The notes under the pieces were generated by a model. The model searched no databases. It saw only the letters and a list, made by a program, of their open reading frames with translations, and was not told the DNA's origin. A stretch of DNA of 58,122 bases from Bondarzewia mesenterica (Eukaryota > Basidiomycota > Agaricomycetes > Russulales > Bondarzewiaceae), in NCBI GenBank assembly GCA_004802705.1, contig SGPL01000173.1, positions 1 to 58,122 on the forward strand, written 5' to 3'. A program made the position numbers and the translations under genes. Below are positions 31,180 to 42,755 of this stretch, in pieces. The stretch's first letter is position 1. Each line of letters starts with the position of its first letter.

Positions 31180-33564
31180 TCATCGCCTCCTCGAGCTCCT
31201 CGTACTCTTCCCGGTGGGGATGGGTATGCCCGATGATGAGGCAGATACCCTAGCCTTCCTTGCCCTCCCAGCGCTGATCTTCTGCGGGGAGACAGGCTCA
31301 GGGGAGCTCGAGGCCGCACTCAGCCGCGAGCTTCGACGGACCATCCTGACCTCGCCCTCATCCTCCCCATCTGCGGAGCTCATGCTCGCACGTGTCACTC
31401 GGCTCCTCCGCGAGGGGCGTTCGGGCAGAGGGGCTATCTGATCTCTGTCGTCTTCATTCTCGGCATCCGGTCCACCCGAGAACGCGCCGGGGACACTGCG
31501 GCTCAAGGCTGAATCCCGCTTGGCCTGTTTGGCTGGCGTTTTGCGAGCGCGAGGGGTAGAGCGTGTTTTAGGGGGCGGTGGCGAAGGCGACGTGGGACGT
31601 GGAGCAGGTGCAAAGGCAAGCTCGTCTTCCATGAACGCGCCTGGTGGGAGTTGCTCGAATGATGGTAATGTACGCCTGCCTCGTCCTAAACTTGACTCCG
31701 GGGCGAAGATGGACTGCGCAAAATCCGAGCGAGCAGGAGGCTCGTTCACCTCTTCTTCCTGCGTTGTCGCGTTGACGTTGAGGGCCAAGTCCGCGTCGCT
31801 AGCACCGTCAGAGTGCATCTCAACGTCATCGTCTACCCTAAAGCCCTTATCGCGCTCAGGGACATCGGTTTCTATGTCGGTGTCTGCATCTGGAAGGGGA
31901 CGTTTGCCATTTGGAATTGATTGGGAGTCGGGCGTGTAGAACGCATTTTGTACGAAGATGGCAGGAGTCTTGGTATCAAAGAGGGCTGCCGCTTCGGCTG
32001 TGGTTGTGTGAGGTTGCGCAGTCGAAGGGAATCGCAGACCACCGGCTATCGAAGGTTTCAAACCAGATGCAGCAGCGGAACGAGTGTTAGCGGTGGTAGA
32101 GAGAGGAATCGTAGGAACATGTGGTTGAGTGCCGGGTAAATTAGAGGTTGAAGCTTGAGCTGCAGTAGGTGAGGGGGGGAAGAGATTTCGGCCAGTAACA
32201 GTGAACGATTCTTGCACGGGCAATGCACCATTGAGACTCTTGCGAGGTGCACTCGACGTTCCAAACCGCGGCGTTCCAGTGGCTGGTCGCCCAACGACGA
32301 AAGGCTTTGAGGCAGATGCGGGCCGGGACGCGGAAGAGGGTGGTTGCTCATTCGACGGTTGGATCTCCTCCCAAGACATGCTGAGGTCTCCATTTGCTCC
32401 ATTTTGTTGCGTGTTTGTTACGTTCGCAGCACAGCTGATGCCCTTGCCCTTTCCAATGGCTTGGCCTAGAGCTTCGAGCTCCTCTTCCACTTGCGAACGC
32501 TCTATGATCGGCATCACTGCGAGAATTTCGTCCATCATCTTCCTCCTTTCCTCAACCGCTTTGGATGCACGTCCACCATGCGGCGCGGTGGCAAACTGCC
32601 GATCAAGCTTGATAGCTTCCGCGTAATTCCCAGACTGGATAAGGCGAACACAGACAAGGTCCTGGATGATTGGCACAGAGGCAGAGGGGATATCGGATGG
32701 GGGGTCAAGAGCATACGCGTGTACGAAAAATTGTTCAAAGGGTGAGAGGGGTAACGAGACGAGGTGAGTAAGGGGGTCAGGGCGATGAATCGCTAGCCAA
32801 TTGGAAAATTTCATGAGTGACCATATGGTGTGAAGGGAGAAGATGGACGCACGAGACAGACACCAGTGCAGGATCTTTCGTAACAAGCGCCCGCGCGCCT
32901 CGCTCCTTTCAGGAAAAGTTTTCTGAAAACTGCCATGCCTCTGCCAGGTTAGACTGGGTCAATGCCACAACGTACATGTCGATGTCGTCTGGTTCGGTTA
33001 GAAGGGGCTTGGCGGTACGTATGTATTTGATGATGAGGGATGTGGAGTTCTCGGAGAGGGAGATGGCTTGAAGGATCTTGGAAGTGTAGTCGCGGTTGAG
33101 ACGCACATCAGAAAGTAAGCAAACGGCATGCTGAGGCAGGAAGCGAGTAAGTTATCACGCAAAGGGCATGAGGATGAAGCGGGACATACCTCAATGTTTA
33201 TGCCGGTGTCCAGGTGCCAATATGCATCTGAGAGCGCGGAGAACTGAGGGGGTATGCACCTTTCTACCTTGAACCTTCCCGCTCTGTCATCCTGATGCCA
33301 CTTAAGCAAGAAGTAAACGAGGCAATCCTTCTTCAGCGCGTCATAGGTCGATTCCTCGATGGCATTCAACAGACGCCGAAGTGACGCGACGTCAGTCACA
33401 GGCCATAGCGTATCTGGTTGGCGCAGCCCCCCCGAAGACAAAAGTATGTCAAAAATTAGGAGATCCGACATTTGTGCTCTCCGAGACTCGATATCCTGCG
33501 CACAAGTGCCGCGCCACGGGAAGCCCTCTGGAGAGAGGTCAAAGTAAGAAGTGAGGTCCTCCAT
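31180..33564 (-). CDS. ELYS-like nuclear pore complex assembly protein
   Basis: Fungal proteins with this domain are related to metazoan ELYS, which recruits the Nup107 complex to chromatin. The ATG is at about 33564 (MEDLTSYFDLSPEGFPW). The helical ELYS domain covers roughly the first 300 residues: RRLLNAIEESTYDALKKDCL, YFLLKWHQDDRAGRF, YWHLDTGINIE, then after an intron (about 33132-33188) CLLSDVRLNRDY, SLIIKYIRTAKPLL and QSNLAEAWQF. The rest is Ser/Pro-rich with acidic patches and ends in a basic tail with AT-hook-like RKTPAKQAKR and a final STRSSRRR. Near 32926-32929 (A4 run) the frame must shift by one base to read WQFQKTFPERSEARGRLL. In a probably essential gene an assembly indel is the simpler explanation. 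Confidence 0.75.
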
Positions 33565-33852
33565 GTCTGTTGATGGCGCATCCTAAAGAAAAAGTCAATC
33601 TTATCTGGGATACGAAAAAGAGTGAGTGTTAGTACTCACGGCATTCATGTTTGAGGAATGTGAAGGGTATAGTGGAACACAACGCGCTTGTGACGAACGC
33701 ACCGACAATAAACAAGACGCGGGAAAGAGAAACCTCACGTGCCACATGTTATGGGCCTTGTAAAGAACTGCTTCCACCAGATTAATAGCAGGCATCTGCA
33801 GTGCAGGCATACTATGGTCCATCGTTTCCCTTTCATCCTCTGATTTTCTACC

Positions 33853-35971
33853 ATGAGCACAGCTGTTGAAACACCTAGATCTGTAACCCCCTGCATAGAA
33901 CGCGGAGAATCGGACATTCTCAATGCCTCTATAAACCCACAGTTATTACACCCTTCCTCCTCGAAGACGTCTCTTCATGTTGTTGGCAAAACCAACGAGG
34001 AGTTCGAACTATTTGAAAGGAAAGAGGTTGTCCCAACGACGGAATCTTTGACAGATGTTCCACGACTACCCTCCCCTGTCATCTTCTTGAAAGATGCGAA
34101 ATCAAAGGCGAACATACAGTTTGCTTCGCTCTGTTGGACATTGCTGCTTGCTGGTTGGAACGATGGCACGACTGGGCCACTTCTGCCAAGAATACAGTCT
34201 GTGTACCATGTACAGCCGTTCATGTCTCAGCTCTGTGCTTTCATGTGTCATGTTGACTGCCGATAGGTGGGCTTTGCTGTCGTTTCTTTAGTGTTCATAT
34301 CAAACTGCGTCGTGAGTGTCACAGCTGTCCCTTACAAGCCTTCTATGGGGCTGAATTTTATACAGGGATTCGTCATCGGATCTGTCTCAAACATCATGCT
34401 AACAGACAGGGTTGGTTTTGGAAAAGTATGTCACTCTATATACCGCACGTCCGACCAAGCCCTCAAATGTTCTTCTCGGTTGCGATAGGTTATTGTGTTG
34501 GGCTCCATTGCCCAAGCTGTTGCATATTGCCTACAAGCACCAGGCCCACCTTTCCCTCTCTTCGTCATCGCGTTCGCCATCAATGGCTTCGGCATCGCTT
34601 TACAGGTCGGTCTTGGAACTTGGGTTATTTCCGAGCTTGCAATCATGTACTGACAAATAGAAAATGCTCGGATAGGACGCACAAGCTAACGGCTTTGTTG
34701 CGAGCTATAAGGATAATGCAGCGGCCAAAATGGGATTTTTGCACGCCGCTTATGGTCAGTCGTATCCTAGCATGTTTTCCCTGCTATTACACCGCGAACT
34801 GAATGTTTCCAACAATACCTGACAGGTATCGGAGCTCTTGCTGCCCCACTCGTCGCGACACAGTTCGCCCAATTACACCATTGGTCATTTCACTACCTGG
34901 TTTCCCTTGGCATTGCGTTAGCGAACACTGTTGTTCTCATATCTGTCTTCAAATTGAAGACTCAGGATGGTGTGACCTTACTGTGTGTTCCCTATGATCA
35001 TGGATATTCATATTTCTCCTTCCAGAATGCTTGGCTCAGATTGGTCAAGCTGCCGGTGAGATAGGGACCAGCGAAGACAGCAAATACAGTCAAATCTTCA
35101 AGCTCAAGGCCGTACACCTCTTTGCTTTTTTCATCTTGGTGTATGTTGGAGTGGAAGTTACAATCGGAGGCGAGTCTCCAACGTATCACTGACATGTAGG
35201 CGATGATGCGACTCATTCTGAAAACCAGGATGGATCGTCACTTTCATCATCAACGTCCGACAGGGTGGCCCTTCCTCTGGTTACATTTCAGCCGGGTTCT
35301 TTGGTGGTAAGTAACATCATTTTAGATATTTTTGGATCTTGACATATGGGGGATATGCACTGTCAGGTTTGACGTTAGGTCGTGTCGCTCTTCTGTGGGT
35401 GAATCAGAAGGTATTCACTCAACATGACTTACATTGTCGCGTCGACCTGAACTATTGCTCCAGGTCGGCGAGCACCGTATCATCTTCGTTTACGTCCTTC
35501 TTGCCATTGCGTTCGCACCATTTGATTCTAAAGTTTTTTTTTTTCGAAAGTAAACTCACATATGACTCTCCAGCCTCGAATTAGTCGTCTGGCTTGTCCC
35601 TTCTCTCATTGGCGGTGCCGTGGCTGTCTCACTGGTTGGCGTCCTCCTCGGACCAGTCTATCCAATCGTCATGAACCAAGCCGGACGCATCCTCCCTCGC
35701 TGGTTGCTCACAGGTTCGATTGGTTGGATCGCGGGTTTCGGGCAGACAGGTTCGGCGATTTTGCCGTTCATGACGGGCGCCATTGCGAATAAAGCTGGAA
35801 TTAAGAGTCTTCAGCCACTGTAAGTGTCTACTAATATCGGCATCTTGCCTTGTTAGAAGAATGGCTTTGCAGATACTGAACGATGTCCCGTTCTGCAGGT
35901 TGGTGGCGATGATGGGTTTGCTGTTCGTGTTGTGGGCGCTAGTTCCGAAGGCTCGTCAACGTGCCGATTGA
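33853..35971 (+). CDS. MFS transporter, paralogue 1
   Basis: A 12-helix major facilitator superfamily permease of the plasma or organelle membrane. The substrate is unknown; the pattern is closest to fungal relatives of the fucose/glucose permease (FHS-like) group. ATG at 33853. A 90-residue cytoplasmic N terminus precedes FASLCWTLLLAGWNDGTTGP. Exons then give VGFAVVSLVFISNCV, GFVIGSVSNIMLTDRVGFGK, PFPLFVIAFAINGFGIALQ, LHAAYGIGALAAPLVATQFA, VEVTIGGWIVTFI, RQGGPSSGYISAGFFGGLTL, LLGPVYPIVMNQAGRILPRW and SIGWIAGFGQTGSAILPF. TGA is at 35969-35971. About eight short introns are inferred. It is strongly similar along its length to the gene at 55104-57443, so a duplication is likely. Confidence 0.88.
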
Positions 35972-36348
35972 TCCGCTGGCTTTTTTCAGCCATGCTCTAC
36001 CCAATGCTGTCATCTTTTGTTGTTGAAAATGTCTGAATTCTTGATTTGTGCTCTTAGAGAATATTAGAAGAGTATCCATGGGCGGGACGTTTGTATGATC
36101 GTCTGTCGGTTAGTTGATGGATTTAAAGAAGAAAAAGAAGAGTGCTCTCGCATGCGCGTAACCGCGTACCCCGACTACCTGCCTGACGGAAGGGCATAAC
36201 AGGCTGCTTGAAGTTCAAGAAGAATTACCCGATAACACTTGATCAATGTGACGAGCACGTATCTTACAACAAATGTCTGGTAAACTGGCCCGTATGACCT
36301 CTGCCCTCTATTCCATCCGGCCCATCCGGCTCATGCCAAGGTAATACT
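35972..36348. other. convergent intergenic region
   Basis: The 3' flanks of the MFS gene and the PITH gene. No ORF or structure of note. Confidence 0.5.
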
Positions 36349-37240
36349 CTACTTCGCAGTAGGTTGCGGAGCTGCAGTCTTCTCAGACAAGCGGTCGGTC
36401 AGTGTCACGTCGGGTGCATTAGCAGCTGGTATCTCAATCTTGGTCGTGCCCGGCTTCCTAGCAATCCGCGCTTCTCCTTTGAAGCCGATGTAATATACTC
36501 GGGAGCAATCTCCTCCTATTGATTCGCTCTTGAAAAATTTTCAGCGAATATGGACAACTTAAAACGTATTGCAGAGAGATGGCTCACAAAGAAGAGAGAA
36601 AGAGAGGTGACGTTGGCAAATGCTGCCACACGCAGCGGATACTCCGTCACGGCTGTCTCGCCCTCTAAGAGGCTGATATTTAGCACCGGCTTGGTGCCTT
36701 CCGCATCAGCAAAGTCTATGATGTTGGGATAATTGGCGTATACGCGAAGATGACGCGGGGTGAATTCTCCTCTCCCTGTGTAAACAAATTATAAGTGGTG
36801 TGATGTGAATGAGAGGTTCCGAGTTAGCGAGCAGAACACACCTAGTTTGAGAAATAAAGATCTCACCCGTACATTCTGAGAGAACGGTATGTGTATGATC
36901 ATCTGATGAGCGCAATTCTTGAGTGTCCATGGCAAGGTCAGTCCGACACCAAAATATCTCTGACCTGGTCATCTACGTTCGAATCAGCGTACTTCTCGGT
37001 GCTTTCACGCTCATTCCATGGTTTAATAGTATCCTTGGCAGCCTCCGGTATAGTGAGATTCAGTCCATGGACACTTTCTCGTGGGTACAGTCAGTCTGTT
37101 GAGGGCAAACAAAGTGCCAATGGATGTTAGGCTCACTTATCTCTGTCAATAACGGCGAACAAGTTCTCTGTGATGCTGCCCAGAGACGAGAATGATTCAG
37201 AAGGACCTTCTTGGACTCTCTCGACGGAATGATCAGACAT
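36349..37240 (-). CDS. PITH-domain protein
   Basis: PITH proteins carry the proteasome-interacting C-terminal domain of thioredoxin-like TXNL1; fungal stand-alone members lack the thioredoxin part. ATG at 37240 gives MSDHSVERVQEGPSESFSSL. Exon 1 ends IDRDN and an intron leads to VHGLNLTIPEAAKDTIKPWN. An intron of about 60 nt leads to MIIHIPFSQNVRVRSLFLKL. The next exon has RHLRVYANYPNIIDFADAEG, LLEGETAVTEYPLRVAAFAN and VTSLSFFF, and the last exon has GGDCSRVYYIGFKGEARIAR. Stop TAG is at 36349-36351. The order of motifs and the total of about 210 residues fit a complete PITH protein. Introns all have GT/AG ends, one with an AAAG acceptor. The gene is divergent from uS5m, with about 140 bp between the starts. 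Confidence 0.88.
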
Positions 37241-37379
37241 GACTGAATATTAACGATTATAAGATGTTGCTGAGGGTATCGAAGTAATTGGACGCAAGTT
37301 GAGTATTCCAGGCCAAACAAGAGACAAATAGTGAATTCCCACTTTCGGTCATGTCGAATTCTTGACACTGCACTCAACC

Positions 37380-38414
37380 ATGCACAGGCTGGCTAGGCTG
37401 GCCGCCTCGTCCTCACGCCATGCTCAACGTTCGCGCCGACAATGCCCAGAGAGCTTGACATCTTCCGCCATTCTCTCCAACCGCTTCAATTCTTCCGACG
37501 CGACGACGCGACCTCCGTCCAACTCTGAGCCAGAAAAACATGAAGATGAGGGACAGGAAGCCCCCATTATTCGATCCGGAAGATTTAGCTATAATTTGCC
37601 ATTCCCCGATCTCATGAAGCCCGAACCTCTCTTTGACTTGAAAGAAACTACCGAGTATCCTCTCACCCAGCGATTTCCACACCGTTCACGCCTCGTCATC
37701 CGCAATGACCCGTCCATGTTTCTTGCCGACAAGAAAACGAATCCGGAACACTACAACCAACCAGAGGCCTTGGAGGAGGGAGAGGAATCAGAATTGGCGG
37801 AAAAGGATGATGACGAAGAATACGCTCCTTTCGCGCATCTCTCGCTCAACCAGAAGGAGCTCGCGGGTCTGCATATGTTCCCGCTCATCATGCGCCGCGT
37901 GACGCAGCAGACTGGGAAGGGAAAAATTCACCGCATGTACTCGCTCGTGGTCGTCGGGAACGGGAACGGGCTAGTGGGGTATGGAGAAGGCAAGGACGAG
38001 GAGGTCCCGCGCGCAGTTGACAAGGCATTCCTCGAAGCCGTTCGGAACATGGATACCGTTGACCGCTTTGAAACCCGCACTATCTGGACGGAAATGGAGA
38101 GCAAGATGGGCGCGACACACATTATCCTGCGACCGCGGCCTGTCGGATTCGGCTTGCATTGCAACCCTAACATTCACCAGGTCCTCAAGGCCGCGGGTAT
38201 AAAGGACATCAGCGCGAAGGTCTGGGGCAGCCGGAATCCGCTAAATGTCATCAAGCTGCTCTTCAGGATGCTGCAAGCGGGGAATGCACCATTGGCTATG
38301 GGTGATGGGATTGGGGGCAGGGGGCGCAAGCTCGACAGGGGTTCAGGGGTGAGGGGAAAGCAGGAGATCGAGCGAGAGCGCGGCAGGAAGTTGCTTAACC
38401 TTCGAACATGGTGA
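37380..38414 (+). CDS. MRPS5: mitochondrial small-subunit ribosomal protein uS5m
   Basis: The mitochondrial uS5 homologue, part of the mRNA entrance and decoding-accuracy region of the small subunit. The first in-frame ATG is 37380 (MHRLARLAASSSRHAQRSRR), a basic Ser-rich presequence for mitochondrial import. About 120 residues of fungal-specific linker follow. The S5 N-terminal double-stranded RNA-binding fold reads RRVTQQTGKGKIHRMYSLVV then GNGNGLVGYGEGKDEEVPRA. The C-terminal domain reads THIILRPRPVGFGLHCNPNI then HQVLKAAGIKDISAKVWGSR and NPLNVIKLLFRML. The gene is intronless, unusual among its neighbours. TGA is at 38412-38414. Confidence 0.93.
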   Translation: MHRLARLAASSSRHAQRSRRQCPESLTSSAILSNRFNSSDATTRPPSNSEPEKHEDEGQEAPIIRSGRFSYNLPFPDLMKPEPLFDLKETTEYPLTQRFPHRSRLVIRNDPSMFLADKKTNPEHYNQPEALEEGEESELAEKDDDEEYAPFAHLSLNQKELAGLHMFPLIMRRVTQQTGKGKIHRMYSLVVVGNGNGLVGYGEGKDEEVPRAVDKAFLEAVRNMDTVDRFETRTIWTEMESKMGATHIILRPRPVGFGLHCNPNIHQVLKAAGIKDISAKVWGSRNPLNVIKLLFRMLQAGNAPLAMGDGIGGRGRKLDRGSGVRGKQEIERERGRKLLNLRTW

Positions 38415-38887
38415 CATGTTTGCTTTAATCTGTTTTTTTGCCTAAATTCTACATCATCATCCTTGTGTGCGTCCTATGTATGCGAGACTGGCATTGTGTC
38501 ACAACAGCTCTTAGGGGTTGTGTTTTGCTGCCAACTGGCGACAGGTAAGTGTTGTACAGCCGATGCCCACGAACTGGCGGCAGTTACACATGTATTGCAA
38601 CGCATAAGCACATACAGAAAAAGCACACCCGGCCAGGTAAAATACATACAACATATCTATATGACATGGTGCTATGATGAGTTGCGATACAATGCTGAGA
38701 TGGAATAAAAACCTGGAGAAGAAAATGATGTATACTGATGGAGAGGGAGAGGGTGGATGGTAGATTGATCTGCTATGAGTGCGAGAGTGAACGATTCGGG
38801 GGGTAGGTGAGCTGGGTGTTCGTTGACAAATAAAAATCGAACGAAGTGGATAAATAGTTCAAAACGTTGAAAAGCGAGACCAGCCTC
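38415..38887. other. convergent intergenic region
   Basis: The 3' flanks of uS5m and the kinase gene. No gene seen. Confidence 0.5.
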
Positions 38888-41011
38888 TCATGCCGCACCA
38901 GCGACAGCGAAAAAACGTCCTGAAAATAACCAGTCGCGTGCAGTCCGTAAGGGCCTCCGCCTCCGCCGCCGAGTATGGTCCTCTAGAGTCTCGCCTTCCT
39001 TCTCTGCGGCCTGCTCTTTACGATCACGATCAGGTCGCTGCGGCGTTAGGGATTGCTGCACGAGCTGGTGAGGAGAGTTCGCCGAACCCTTCTCTTGCGT
39101 GGATGGTGGAGGGGGTGAAGTTGCTCCTGGCCGAGGGAAAGCGAGCTTGATAGGGTTGAAGAAACTAGAGGCACGAGGTTTCGCGCGGTGCTGCAGGGTC
39201 GAGGCGTCCGGTGGTGTGAAGACCGTCGTCGTGGCCGGGCTGGACACGAGCGCCACAAGGGGGAATGGATGGGCGAAAGACTCTGACGCTCGTGAAGGAA
39301 GAACAGGTGACGAATAATAATCTCGCCAACCCGTCTCATCGTGCTGTCGTCCTTCCGTAGCCGGGCCAAGTCCAGCCATCGATATCTTGTGTGCGTCGGG
39401 CGGGGGAGATGGGTCGTATGAAGCTTGCGTCCAGCTCATCATCGAATCTCGATACCGCTCACTGTCCGCCACCGAGCTCATCCCGACGTCAATCACGGAA
39501 GCACAGGTATTGGCATACGATGGCTTGGATACGGAAACAGAGCAAGGCACGATGAACGAAGAGGAGCCTGGCTCTAAGCTCTCAAGCGCAGTATGCATGG
39601 CTGATGAGTGCGCCGATTGCATGATAACGCTGCCTTCATGAGCTCGAAGCGATGAACCAAAGGTGCCAACTTTCGAGGGGCATGCAGCCGAACTGTCCAA
39701 GAAAGTCGAATCATCCCCAAAGCGATTCGAAAGGGACGGCTCTGAGAGCGCGGGGGAGTACATGGAGTAAGAAGATGAGGGCGTCCGCCGGTCGTCGAAC
39801 ATCTCGTAGCTGTTTGATAGTGTCGGAGGAGAAGGGGAGGGTGATCGTAAACGCGAAGAGTTGTTGTCCCAGGTGACTTCGGAAGGTGCATCTGCCCAGG
39901 ATTTCTCGGTCTCTGAGTGCGCCGCAAATACCATCTCCGACGTCGACTCCTGGCTCCACGCCGACTTTGGCTCCTCCTGCTTCGGCAAATCGATTGGTTG
40001 GTCTTCAGGCGTCGAGTTCCCTGTGAGCTCGATGCCTACCTCCCAAGAGCACCGCGCCATGCTTCCCTCGAACACGACGTCGTCAGAGTAGAAGCTGTTG
40101 ACCCCTTTGATGGCATACCGCAATTCAGCAATCGTGATCCGACTTCGCCAATCAACGTCGAGGGTACGGAGGAGTATCTCGTTAAGCTCAGGGGAGATTG
40201 GTAGAACGCTCGGCAGGAAATTAGTGGGCTCCTGAAGGTATGCATGGAATGTGGGATCAGACGGCGAAGCGGACTTCCACGGGTTTCTCCCGGTAATGAG
40301 GTTGAGGAGAATGATACCGAGCGACCAAACGTCATTGAAAGGGGGTGAATACGTCCCCGATGGTGCAAAGATACCGCCCTGACATTCTGAACTAGGTATA
40401 AGCATCAATATTCGTAAACGGACGGTTAATGACGTACCTGGGCTCATGTGGTACACGCTGCCAGTCCGAAACTCGTCGCTGGCCCTTTCTGTAGTCGCCA
40501 GGCCAAAATCGGTGATGGCCAGGCGTAGCCCACCGTTGAAGCAGAGAACATTCTCCGGCTTCAAATCACGGTGGTAAATGCCTAACGAGTGACAGTATTC
40601 CACCCCATCCAACAGCTGCAGGAAGACGTGCTTGATAAGGCCGTCGTGACCAAGGTACCGACGCTTATGCAGGATCTGCGTGAACAGGTCACCGTCGGGA
40701 CAGTAGTCCATCACGATGAAGGTGCAGCCGTCCTCCTCGATAACACGATGGAGAGTGACGACGTTGGGATGGACGGACGCAAGCTGGTGGAGAGTGGTTT
40801 CCTGCATCTGAAGCCGCCGCTGGCGGCTTGAGCGCGACTGCGAGTGAAAGAGACACTTGACAGCGTAATTACGGTGGTCAGGCGCCGTTGTGTCGACGGC
40901 ACGATAAACGATTCCATAGCCGCCATATCCAAGTACTGAGACTAGCTCGAGTGCGCCGTTGTCGATGCAAGAGCCGAGGGCAGGGGGACGGGGGACAGTC
41001 GATGTCGCCAT
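38888..41011 (-). CDS. serine/threonine protein kinase, Ran1-like
   Basis: A protein kinase most like fungal Ran1/Pat1- and Sks1-type kinases, which act in nutrient signalling and the switch between growth and sexual development. ATG at 41011. The Gly-rich loop is LGYGGYGIVY, the ATP-binding Lys is in YAVKCL, and the hinge region is FIVMDYCPDGD. The catalytic loop is HRDLKPENVL and the metal-binding motif DFGLA. The activation segment ends YHMSP then ECQGG after removal of an intron at 40387-40437. That intron is 51 nt and has no stop, so unspliced RNA would stay in frame with 17 extra residues. The kinase domain ends near residue 320. About 370 residues of Ser/Pro-rich, probably disordered tail follow, ending in Arg-rich sequence. 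All catalytic motifs are intact. Confidence 0.88.
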   Translation of the reverse strand: MATSTVPRPPALGSCIDNGALELVSVLGYGGYGIVYRAVDTTAPDHRNYAVKCLFHSQSRSSRQRRLQMQETTLHQLASVHPNVVTLHRVIEEDGCTFIVMDYCPDGDLFTQILHKRRYLGHDGLIKHVFLQLLDGVEYCHSLGIYHRDLKPENVLCFNGGLRLAITDFGLATTERASDEFRTGSVYHMSPGTSLTVRLRILMLIPSSECQGGIFAPSGTYSPPFNDVWSLGIILLNLITGRNPWKSASPSDPTFHAYLQEPTNFLPSVLPISPELNEILLRTLDVDWRSRITIAELRYAIKGVNSFYSDDVVFEGSMARCSWEVGIELTGNSTPEDQPIDLPKQEEPKSAWSQESTSEMVFAAHSETEKSWADAPSEVTWDNNSSRLRSPSPSPPTLSNSYEMFDDRRTPSSSYSMYSPALSEPSLSNRFGDDSTFLDSSAACPSKVGTFGSSLRAHEGSVIMQSAHSSAMHTALESLEPGSSSFIVPCSVSVSKPSYANTCASVIDVGMSSVADSERYRDSMMSWTQASYDPSPPPDAHKISMAGLGPATEGRQHDETGWRDYYSSPVLPSRASESFAHPFPLVALVSSPATTTVFTPPDASTLQHRAKPRASSFFNPIKLAFPRPGATSPPPPSTQEKGSANSPHQLVQQSLTPQRPDRDRKEQAAEKEGETLEDHTRRRRRRPLRTARDWLFSGRFFAVAGAA

Positions 41012-42755
41012 AGCTCGCTGCTAGCAGCTGAGAAGGACGATTAGGAGGTGTATGTGAGGAGTCAAGAGGATGAAGAGAACAGAAGATGGATGCAACGACT
41101 TTTACGTTGAGTGAACGTGATGATGGGTCAGTTCGGGCGTGTATAACATGAGCCTACCACGTTCCTTGATAACCTGGAGCGATTGATATCTACCATCCTG
41201 TGAGAGTCGAAGGGGTTCGATCACATAAGAGGCGGATGAGATCGAGGAATGTATTAGCTCTCTAGCAGCGATTGGGTGCGACATCACTTACATCCGCTGA
41301 GATTCACAGCACCTGCTCGGCTTGAATTGAAAGTATTGGAAATGCTGGAAATGGGGCATAAACATATCGTAGAGCCTTCCGAAATCTGGGAGCACCGTGG
41401 CTCACGGTGGAGGTCCGCGCGGATGTAAGACACTGCAAGTCGTCCACTGGGCCGGAGGTGACCAGACCGGGCACAATCCAATAAATTAACCAGTTAGCAT
41501 CCGCTGCTGCAGCCGCCGAATCCCACATGGCATTTTCTGACGGCACCTGAAAGGGATCTCGATGAATGGGGGAAAATCGCAGGATTGGAGCCCCATGGCT
41601 GATACCCAGCCATGATCCATATTGGTTAGGAAATTGCAAAACGAGATAGGGGAGACGAGGATGTTCCATTTGCAAGAGTTGATTCTCTGAGATTTGGACC
41701 AGAATAGGGTTCCTGATAATGGAATCGTGACAAACTCTAGATCGTTATGCATTACGACGTTAATCCCCTAAATCAATGGCCTGCAGCGGTTCCCGCCCTG
41801 CGTGATTCGAGTCACGGCGCATTCGTCATTCTTCAAATGAGAGGGATGATAATGACCCATAAGTGACTCAAGAACAAGATATAAATGGATGAGTTTGAAA
41901 TATTTATGACTGCCATACTCACCAGCCCAACTCATATTGGACCATTTAAAAAAAGCCTGGAGGACAGCCACTGCATCTTGGGCCTGATAGCATGAACTAC
42001 TGGAGTTCTGAAACTCCCCAGTATTCTTGAAAATGATCCCGTTTCTCACTAGGCAGGACTATCTGATGTAGGAAGATGGTCAGCATATTGACACCGTGTC
42101 CAAGTTATAAAATAATAAAAGAAAAAGTACTGAAGCCTGGTCCCTCTGCGTTGCACTTGAAGCTTGAATAGTGTACCCGAGAAACTACTTCACCAGGATG
42201 GAAAATGCCACAAAGTAAGTATATAGGTTCGTCTACGATTGCGAGGTCAAAAAGTGTCACGTACCTGGTCAGTTTCGCATTGAACTTAATCTGGAGAAAA
42301 CGATACCCGCCATCTCTAATACACACTTCTGTCGAATTGCTGCGACACATAATGGTCTAGAGACTATTCCGCGTAGATAAACAATGATCAAGCATTGTTT
42401 CAACAAAGTGACAATACGCCTTGCCGTTGCGGACAAGGCTGGCAGCCGACTCATCAGCGACGTGGTTCAAAACGCGTGAGCACGTGACTGAGACGCGTCG
42501 GTCAGACTCGCGCGTCGGAAGTGGCTGCTGATGTAACAAGTCAAGGGACGTGGGCGGAGTTCCAAAGTCCACGAGTTGGTTTAAGTACTGCAAGACCTCA
42601 TCGTCTTGTCGTGTTTCTTAACCAATCCATCTCGCGAGTCTCGCCTCCACAGAGTGCAGCTCGGGCTACACAGCGCCTCCATATTCATCCAGGCTACCTA
42701 CATCCACCCACTCTTCTACCTATACCTTTACGAACTATTCCGAACATCATTACAG
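41012..42755. other. 1.7-kb region with possible minus-strand hypothetical exons
   Basis: Open stretches on the minus strand at 41304-41669 (ATG at 41669, about 121 residues, with SENAMWDSAAAAADANWLIY), 41768-42049 and 42105-42350 (ATG at 42350) have donor-like GTGAGT and GTACGT signals and could be exons of one uncharacterised gene. I could not join them into a single model and recognise no domain. The region just before 42756 is the upstream region of the KEN-box gene. Confidence 0.3.
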
